Part shown: one piece after another, positions 21,136 through 25,569 of the stretch
Layout: every line of letters begins with the position of its first letter
Numbering within the stretch: position 1 is the stretch's first letter
Assembly (NCBI GenBank): GCA_016212635.1
Contig: JACRFR010000056.1
Location: 1-25,569 of the forward strand
Direction: 5' to 3'
Length of the DNA stretch: 25,569 nucleotides
From: Candidatus Liptonbacteria bacterium
GTDB taxonomy: Bacteria; Patescibacteriota; Minisyncoccia; UBA6257; 2-01-FULL-56-20
The notes under the pieces: model-generated
What the model was told of the DNA's origin: nothing
What the model saw: the letters and a program-made list of their open reading frames with translations, nothing else
The model's database searches: none
Translations under genes and position numbers: made by a program

Positions 21136-21220
21136 CTATTGTTTTCCCGCCTTCGCCCGGCTGCCTCCTTCGCTGAAACAACTGCGAAGGCCGAGTCGGT
21201 CGGGCAAGCGAGAACAATAG
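21136..21220. repeat. 85-nt imperfect palindrome upstream of the DUF2934-like gene
   Basis: CTATTGTTTTC at the left faces GAGAACAATAG at the right; CTTCGC and GCGAAG form the centre around a 10-nt loop, with partial pairing between. In the minus-strand transcript it would be a long leader stem; as DNA it resembles a small foldback element. Confidence 0.6.
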
Positions 21221-21236
21221 AATAAGCCCCGGGTAG

Positions 21237-21265
21237 TTGCCGATTGGAGCGGCCTCGGCTAGAAT
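21237..21265 (+). promoter_or_regulatory. promoter TTGCCG-17-TAGAAT of the dTTP genes
   Basis: TTGCCG (21237-21242), 17 bases, TAGAAT (21260-21265). The same -35 and spacing occur at hicBA. It is 24 bases ahead of the dCMP deaminase ATG and probably serves the whole run through tmk. Confidence 0.6.
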
Positions 21266-21289
21266 TAGCATGATCAAATTTACTAACCT

Positions 21290-21826
21290 ATGTCCGAAGA
21301 ACGCCAACACTATCGGCCCGGCTGGGATGACTACTTCATGGCTATCGCCAAGGTGGTCGCCGCGCGCGGCACCTGTGACCGACTATATTCCGGCGCGATT
21401 CTGGTTAAAAATAACCGGATCATTGCCACTGGTTACAACGGTTCCCCGCCCGGTCTGCCTCACTGCCAGGATGTCGGCCACTTAATGGAAGAGGGGCACT
21501 GCGTGCGCACTGTTCATGGCGAGCACAACGTACTCCTGCAAGCCGCGATCCAAGGCGGCACGAGCACCACGGGCTCCACCATGTACACCAAGTATCTGCC
21601 GTGCATTCACTGCACCAAGTACGTCATTGCCTGCGGCGTGAAGCGTATCGTGGCGGCTAAGATCTATCGCAACCCTAAGGCGCTCGACATGTTGAAAGAG
21701 GCGGGCGTGGAGGTGGTCTTATATCAAGAGAATCCGGAATGGCTAGCAGAATTACAGAAAATCTTTTCCGAAGAAGTACCGACTCGCACCAACGAGGGCG
21801 AGGTAAAATTGGAAGCGAAATCGTAG
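21290..21826 (+). CDS. dCMP deaminase (ComEB-type)
   Basis: Zinc enzyme converting dCMP to dUMP, the ThyX substrate. The zinc site is H76-G-E78 (usual HAE, with Gly here) and P104-C105-I-H-C108. SGAILVKNNRIIATGYNGSPPGLPHC is the conserved nucleotide-binding segment of dCMP deaminases, and the MYTKYLPCIHCTKYVIACGVKRIV stretch is canonical. At 178 aa it is typical. It is the first gene of a tight cluster with the UPF0200 kinase, dUTPase and thymidylate kinase. No Shine-Dalgarno site. Confidence 0.93.
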   Translation: MSEERQHYRPGWDDYFMAIAKVVAARGTCDRLYSGAILVKNNRIIATGYNGSPPGLPHCQDVGHLMEEGHCVRTVHGEHNVLLQAAIQGGTSTTGSTMYTKYLPCIHCTKYVIACGVKRIVAAKIYRNPKALDMLKEAGVEVVLYQENPEWLAELQKIFSEEVPTRTNEGEVKLEAKS

Positions 21827-21836
21827 CCCCACTCCC

Positions 21837-22415
21837 ATGCGCCCGATCGTATTAGCCGTGGTTGGTCTCCCGGGCGCGGGGAAAACAGAGGCCTCGGAAT
21901 ATATCGTGAAGAAAACGAACTGGGGTCATGTCCATTTCGGAAATATTGTCACGGTGGATGAGATAAAAAAACGCGGCCTGGAATTGAACGAAGAGAATGA
22001 AAGAATGATCCGGGAAGATCTCCGTGCCAAAGGCGGCATGGGTGTGCTGGCCGCGATGAGCCTGCCGAAAATAAAAGAGCTTTTTGCCACCTCTAGCGTT
22101 CTGATCGAAAGCCATTACAGCTGGGAGGAATATATTATTTTGAAGGACGCTTTCGGCGACGACTTCCGAGTACTCGCCCTTTTCGCTTCTCCCGAAACTC
22201 GCGCCGCACGGATGGCCAAGAGACCGCATCGCCCACTGACCGCGGAGGAGTTCCGGTCCCGCGATTATTCCCAGATCGCCAATCTGCACCAGGCCGGACC
22301 CATCGCCCGCGCGGATTGGATGATCATTAACGAAGGTACGGTCGCCGAGTTGCAAAAAAACATTGACCAGGTCTTGGCTAAAGTCCAGCAAATCTCCGAT
22401 GCAGGTGAGAATTAA
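21837..22415 (+). CDS. UPF0200-like P-loop kinase
   Basis: A 192-residue P-loop protein with Walker A G10-LPGAG-K16-T17. VDEIKKRGLELNEENERMIREDLRAKGGMGVLA and KIKEL are characteristic of the UPF0200/dephospho-CoA-kinase-like family, best known in archaea; RAARMAKRPHRPLTAEEFRSRD resembles the lid of nucleotide or CoA kinases. The substrate is not known. Its position between dCMP deaminase and dUTPase, with its 3' end overlapping dut by 17 bases, suggests a (deoxy)nucleotide kinase role, which is inference. Confidence 0.8.
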   Translation: MRPIVLAVVGLPGAGKTEASEYIVKKTNWGHVHFGNIVTVDEIKKRGLELNEENERMIREDLRAKGGMGVLAAMSLPKIKELFATSSVLIESHYSWEEYIILKDAFGDDFRVLALFASPETRAARMAKRPHRPLTAEEFRSRDYSQIANLHQAGPIARADWMIINEGTVAELQKNIDQVLAKVQQISDAGEN

Positions 22416-22827
22416 GCGGGTGGATGCAACCCTGCCCCTGCCGCAGTATCAAACGGCAGGCGCGGCGGCGTTCGATTTGTACTCCCGAATAGACACGGTG
22501 ATGGAACCGAAGATCCCAAAACTTCTACCGACCAACCTGATTATTGAAGTGCCGCCCGGCCATGTGCTTATCTTGTCGGCCCGGAGTTCCACCATGAAAC
22601 GCGGCCTGGCGCTTCGAAACGCGATTGGGGTTATTGACCAGGATTTTCACGGCCCGGAAGATGAGGTCTTCTTGCCGGTCTATAATTTCACCGATGCGCC
22701 GGTTAAGATAAAACGGGGCGAGCGGATTGCCCAGGGGATGATTATCCCGGTAGAGAGAGCGGAGTGGCAAGAGGTGGAAAAAATAAAGGACGACTCCCGG
22801 GGCGGCTTCGGCAGTACGGGTATCTAG
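22399..22827 (+). CDS. dut: dUTP diphosphatase (dUTPase)
   Basis: Hydrolyses dUTP to dUMP and pyrophosphate, keeping uracil out of DNA and feeding ThyX. The five motifs of trimeric dUTPase are all present in 142 residues: AAFDLYS (23-29), ARSS (61-64), GVIDQDFHG (77-85), KRGERIAQG (105-113) and RGGFGSTG (134-141). In motif 3 the usual Tyr that stacks on uracil is Phe83. Start: ATG 22399; a longer frame from 22363 has no conserved residues. It overlaps the UPF0200 gene by 17 bases, which implies translational coupling, and ends 10 bases before tmk. Confidence 0.9.
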   Translation: MQVRIKRVDATLPLPQYQTAGAAAFDLYSRIDTVMEPKIPKLLPTNLIIEVPPGHVLILSARSSTMKRGLALRNAIGVIDQDFHGPEDEVFLPVYNFTDAPVKIKRGERIAQGMIIPVERAEWQEVEKIKDDSRGGFGSTGI

Positions 22828-22837
22828 TAAATAACAC

Positions 22838-23536
22838 ATGGCCAATCGCAAATCGTCAAAAAAAGGCGGGTTCATCGTGCTGGACGGCACCGACGGGAGC
22901 GGCAAGGCCACCCAAATCAAACTTCTGGCGGCGCGTTTAAGAAAATCCGGACGGCAGGTGGTAATTGAGGACTTTCCCCAATACGGCCGAAAATCCGCCG
23001 GATTAGCGGAGGAATACCTGAATGGAAAATACGGCACAGCCAATCAGCTGGGACCGTTTATTCCTTCTGTTTTTTACGCGGTGGATAGATTCGCGGCGCG
23101 CGACCGGATCCGCAAAAACTTGGCGCTTGGGAAGATCGTGCTGGCTAACCGCTATGTGACCGCCAATATGGGCCACCAGGGAGCTAAATTGAAAAACCGG
23201 CGGGAGCGACAGGATTTTTTCCACTGGGCGGAAAAGTTGGAGTATGGCTTTTTCAAAATTCCTAAACCCAACCAAACCATTCTTCTTTATGTTCCGGCCA
23301 AGATCGCGCAAAAATTAGTGGGCAATAAAAAACCTCGGGCTTATGTCCGTGGTAAGAAGCTGGATCTGCACGAGGCGGATCTGGATCATCTCGCGCGGGC
23401 CGCGGATACTTATCGGCAAATGCACGAGTACTTCCGCTATCCCTTGATAGATTGCGCTCCCGGTGGCTCGCTTCTGTCCAGGAAAGAAGCGTTGGAGCTG
23501 ATCTGGCGGGAAGTTCAGAAGGTTCTCCGCCCTTAG
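22838..23536 (+). CDS. tmk: thymidylate kinase
   Basis: Phosphorylates dTMP to dTDP, the step after ThyX. The P-loop is LDGTDGSGKATQ (residues 15-26; Ala24 replaces the usual Ser/Thr directly after the Lys). DFPQYGRKSAGLAEEYLNGKYG is the dTMP-binding DxP/R region, and ANRYVTANMGHQGAKL is the conserved RY/S loop after the second helix. At 232 aa it is a little longer than the usual ~210. It closes the deaminase-kinase-dut-tmk run and is followed by thyX. Confidence in identity is high because motif order and pathway neighbours agree. Confidence 0.92.
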   Translation: MANRKSSKKGGFIVLDGTDGSGKATQIKLLAARLRKSGRQVVIEDFPQYGRKSAGLAEEYLNGKYGTANQLGPFIPSVFYAVDRFAARDRIRKNLALGKIVLANRYVTANMGHQGAKLKNRRERQDFFHWAEKLEYGFFKIPKPNQTILLYVPAKIAQKLVGNKKPRAYVRGKKLDLHEADLDHLARAADTYRQMHEYFRYPLIDCAPGGSLLSRKEALELIWREVQKVLRP

Positions 23537-23540
23537 CTTA

Positions 23541-23546
23541 TATAAT
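23541..23546 (+). promoter_or_regulatory. -10 box (TATAAT) upstream of thyX
   Basis: A consensus TATAAT follows the tmk stop by four bases; seven bases later is an ATG (23554) that opens a 13-codon frame. The thyX ATG is 64 bases further on. No clear -35. Confidence 0.5.
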
Positions 23547-23553
23547 TATTAGC

Positions 23554-23595
23554 ATGTATTCCTCCCCTTATTCGCGTTATTACCTCCCCAATTAG
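23554..23595 (+). CDS. possible 13-codon leader peptide before thyX
   Basis: ATG to TAG reads MYSSPYSRYYLPN. The second half is encoded by repeat copy E. The placement of its ATG seven bases after a TATAAT is the same as in the leaderless genes of the window. It is short and may be chance. Confidence 0.25.
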   Translation: MYSSPYSRYYLPN

Positions 23596-23613
23596 CGTTA
23601 TTTGCGATTACTC
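23570..23613 (+). repeat. GCGTTATT-type dispersed repeat, copy E
   Basis: Almost identical to copy C and placed alike: GCGATTACTC ends four bases before the thyX ATG at 23618. Confidence 0.85.
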
Positions 23614-23617
23614 TCTC

Positions 23618-25261
23618 ATGTTCACCCCCGAAGAAAAGAAATTGCTGGAACAATATGTAACTTCCGCGGAGGCGAACGTCTTCGCGGTGCGCGGACTCTC
23701 GGGGGTGGTCGGCGCGGCTTACGCCCGTTATTCCCGTGCCAAAGGCGGCTTTCGGGAAACCCTGCTTAAGGAATTCATCAAAGAGGGCGTGATTGATCCC
23801 TTGCGGGCCAACGAACTCATTGAGCGAGTGCTGGTCGCCTACGGCGATGACAGCGTGGGCGAGCTGGAGGGCGCGCATTTGTCCTTTGAAAATATCTCCA
23901 TGCTGGCCACCAAGGAGATCGAGGATCGGCGGATCGGCGGCTCCCCCATCGAGCAATCCACCCGCTATGTGGTGTATGACCAGAAGATCGACGGCCCCGC
24001 CGCTGGCGAGGCAAGTTGGCGTTATTTGCGCGGCGAAGAATTAATTAACGCGCCGTTCGGCAAACAATATCTGGCAACGATGGACTTCGTTTTTGAGACT
24101 TATACCGGATTGGTGGAACCCATGAAAGAATACTTCACCCAACTTAAGCCGATGGAGGCGGCGGAGTACGATATTAACGGCGACGGACAAAAAGAAAAGT
24201 ACTCCGACCTGACGGACGAAAAGGATCGAAAAGCATTTCGCACCACCTACACTTTCGACCTGCGCAGCAAGGCCTGCGATACCCTGCGCTGCCTCCTGCC
24301 GCTCGCGACCCTGACTAACGTGGGGCTTTTCGGCAATGGGCGTTTCTTCCAACACGCTATCTCTTATCTCCTCACGAGCGACTTGCCGGAAGCCGGCCGC
24401 ATCGCCCGAGAAGCCTTCGCCGCCGCGAGCCAAGTCATCCCGCAATACGTGCGCCGGGCCAAGCGGAGCGAGTATCAAGCGAACAATCGGGAAAATATGC
24501 GCACCCTCTCCGCGATTAGCTTTACCGCACCGCAACCGGAAATTCCTTCGGAACTGCCGAGCGTCAAGCTCTTGCCGGAAACTGACCGCGACCTGGCCAC
24601 CCTGGCCGCCATGCTTTTTCCCTACTCCAATTTATCGCTGGTGAGCTTACGGAATAAAGTGGCCGCGGCGAGCCAGGCGGAAAAAGAAAAAATCATCGCG
24701 GCCTACGTGGGGGAGCGCAAAACCCGCCGGGACCGCCCCGGCCGCGCCCTGGAAGACGGCTATCCCTATACTTTGGAGCTGGTCACCAATTGGGGAGTTT
24801 ATAAAGACCTGATGCGCCACCGGATGAATAGCCAACAGCGCCAGTTATTCACCACTAAAATAGGCTTCGACCTGTCGCCCGAGATTACGGCCGCTGGTTT
24901 TGAGTCTAAAGTTAGGGAATGCCTTGCGCGAGTTGATGCGTTGTGCCAGCAGATGGCCGGTGAGTCCCCGGTGCTGGCCCAATATGCGGTCTTGCATGGG
25001 CACTTCGTGCGCTGGACGCTCGGTATGAACGACCGGGGGGCCATGCACCTGATCGAGCTGCGGACCACGCCCCAGGGCCACCCCAATTACCGCCGAGTAG
25101 CCCAGATGATCCACCGGGAGATCGCCGCTCGCTCGCCTTGGCGCGGGGCGGCTATGAAGTTCGCGGACCACGACAACTATTACTGGTCCCGTGCCGATTC
25201 CGAGGCCCGCCAGCGAGTGGAGGAGAAAAAACTGGACGAACGGTTCAGTAAGCCCAGTTAG
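23618..25261 (+). CDS. thyX: double-length ThyX-like flavin-dependent thymidylate synthase
   Basis: Converts dUMP to dTMP with methylene-tetrahydrofolate, FAD and NADPH. The 547 residues are two ThyX-like halves, about twice the usual size. The ThyX signature RHRxxSxxxxSxR is divided: the first half has S109-x2-E-x-S114-T-R116-Y117 but RRI in place of RHR (104-106), while the second has intact R400-H-R402-xx-S405 but L410 and T412 where Ser and Arg belong. Each half also has its own C-terminal segment (GRFFQHAISY ... SQVIPQYV; HFVRWTLGM ... VAQMIHREI). The halves may complement each other in one pseudo-dimer. It stands right after tmk. Confidence 0.9.
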   Translation: MFTPEEKKLLEQYVTSAEANVFAVRGLSGVVGAAYARYSRAKGGFRETLLKEFIKEGVIDPLRANELIERVLVAYGDDSVGELEGAHLSFENISMLATKEIEDRRIGGSPIEQSTRYVVYDQKIDGPAAGEASWRYLRGEELINAPFGKQYLATMDFVFETYTGLVEPMKEYFTQLKPMEAAEYDINGDGQKEKYSDLTDEKDRKAFRTTYTFDLRSKACDTLRCLLPLATLTNVGLFGNGRFFQHAISYLLTSDLPEAGRIAREAFAAASQVIPQYVRRAKRSEYQANNRENMRTLSAISFTAPQPEIPSELPSVKLLPETDRDLATLAAMLFPYSNLSLVSLRNKVAAASQAEKEKIIAAYVGERKTRRDRPGRALEDGYPYTLELVTNWGVYKDLMRHRMNSQQRQLFTTKIGFDLSPEITAAGFESKVRECLARVDALCQQMAGESPVLAQYAVLHGHFVRWTLGMNDRGAMHLIELRTTPQGHPNYRRVAQMIHREIAARSPWRGAAMKFADHDNYYWSRADSEARQRVEEKKLDERFSKPS

Positions 25262-25291
25262 AGAACTCACGCAGGAAATTTTCTGGTGGGG
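25253..25291 (+). repeat. hairpin overlapping a stop codon, copy 2
   Basis: The same element as 12516-12554, with GTTAGAGAACTCAC shared. Arms 25253-25265 and 25279-25291 pair at 12 of 13 positions when G-U wobbles are allowed; the TAG of thyX is in the 5' arm. The 3' arm has changed yet still pairs. Confidence 0.7.
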
Positions 25292-25447
25292 TTAAGATCC
25301 TAAGAATTCTTGAAGGGCGTATGCAGCCGACTTTATGTCCAAACATTCTGCCGCCTTAATCGCTGGGTTGCCAGCGATCATGGCCGACAAGTGCCACCGG
25401 AGCAAGCTGATTATCTCGGCATACCATGCTTGATTCTCTTTTAGGGT
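25292..25447 (-). pseudogene. short protein-like frame, probable gene remnant
   Basis: On the minus strand an open frame without a proper ATG reads LKENQAWYAEIISLLRWHL and continues protein-like (GNPAIKAAECLDIKSAAYALQEFLGS) to a TAA at 25292-25294. An ATG at 25451 lies in another frame (MNPKRE), one shift away at an AAAA run, so the start may be frameshifted. It is about 50 residues and helix-rich. Family unknown. Confidence 0.3.
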
Positions 25448-25480
25448 TCATACCCCGTCAGCTTGCTGCGTCCTCGGGTC

Positions 25481-25519
25481 ATCCCGGAATTTTTCAGAGC
25501 TGTGAAAAATATCCGGGAT
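25481..25519. repeat. ATCCCGGA foldback repeat
   Basis: ATCCCGGA (25481-25488) pairs with TCCGGGAT (25512-25519) and TTTTTCA (25490-25496) with TGAAAAA (25503-25509), around a GAGCTG loop. A dispersed-repeat type of hairpin; no gene is visible from 25452 to the end. The word TCCGCC-GGA-GGCGGA follows at 25545-25559. Confidence 0.65.
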
Positions 25520-25569
25520 CCATTCAGTATTCCCACCTGGATTCTCCGCCGGAGGCGGACAGGCGGCTC

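Noticed and set aside
24016..24027. GCGTTATTTGCG inside thyX, similar to the dispersed repeat
   Set aside because: It covers one half-unit only and encodes conserved protein in the normal frame.

Overview
The window looks like a chromosomal segment of a streamlined, uncultured bacterium, most likely of the Candidate Phyla Radiation (Patescibacteria). The reasons are gene content and style: an archaeal-type UMP kinase, a UPF0200 kinase, an AhpF-like reductase without its usual partner domain, a double-length ThyX, two toxin-antitoxin pairs, very few Shine-Dalgarno sites, and spacers full of short word repeats. The genetic code appears standard. I cannot name the lineage from sequence alone.

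Layout. 1-2.8 kb (minus strand): a partial gene, a Nudix hydrolase, tRNA-Ser(GGA) beside a tRNA-like remnant, an ArsR regulator bracketed by two near-identical palindromes, a ProX-type tRNA-editing protein and a frameshifted unknown gene. 2.8-6.1 kb (minus): UMP kinase, a DUF1189-like membrane protein, HtpX and LemA. 6.2-8.9 kb (minus): groES-groEL plus a third small gene, behind a TTGACA promoter and a CIRCE (HrcA) operator, with a long hairpin in the groES leader. 8.9-11.1 kb: a thiol-redox pair (AhpF/TrxB-like reductase and membrane-anchored DsbA-like protein) bracketed by two 122-123 bp MITE-like elements. 11.1-15.6 kb: surface polysaccharide genes (undecaprenyl-phosphate sugar transferase, nucleotide-sugar epimerase, cytidylyltransferase, Wzx-like flippase).

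15.9-25.3 kb is dominated by one-carbon and dTTP synthesis: glyA, folD, dCMP deaminase, UPF0200 kinase, dUTPase, thymidylate kinase and a fused ThyX. GlyA makes methylene-tetrahydrofolate, dCMP deaminase and dUTPase make dUMP, ThyX methylates it and Tmk phosphorylates dTMP. FolD connects the methylene and formyl folate pools. Interspersed are a putative gluzincin metallopeptidase, a HicBA module lodged between a broken and an intact folD, a MntA/HepT pair and a triple-repeat DUF2934-like gene.

The most unusual signals are non-coding: (i) about ten tandem arrays with an exact 7-nt unit but a different word in each, three of them in facing inverted pairs that would form long hairpins, one pair inside the folD reading frame and one in the groES leader; (ii) five copies of a roughly 43-nt GCGTTATT-type repeat, three ending 1-8 nt before a start codon; (iii) a hairpin overlapping the stop codon of two unrelated genes, with pairing largely kept despite sequence change; (iv) -10 boxes placed 6-7 nt before start codons, implying leaderless mRNAs; (v) a tRNA-Ser-like T-arm split by 30 nt.
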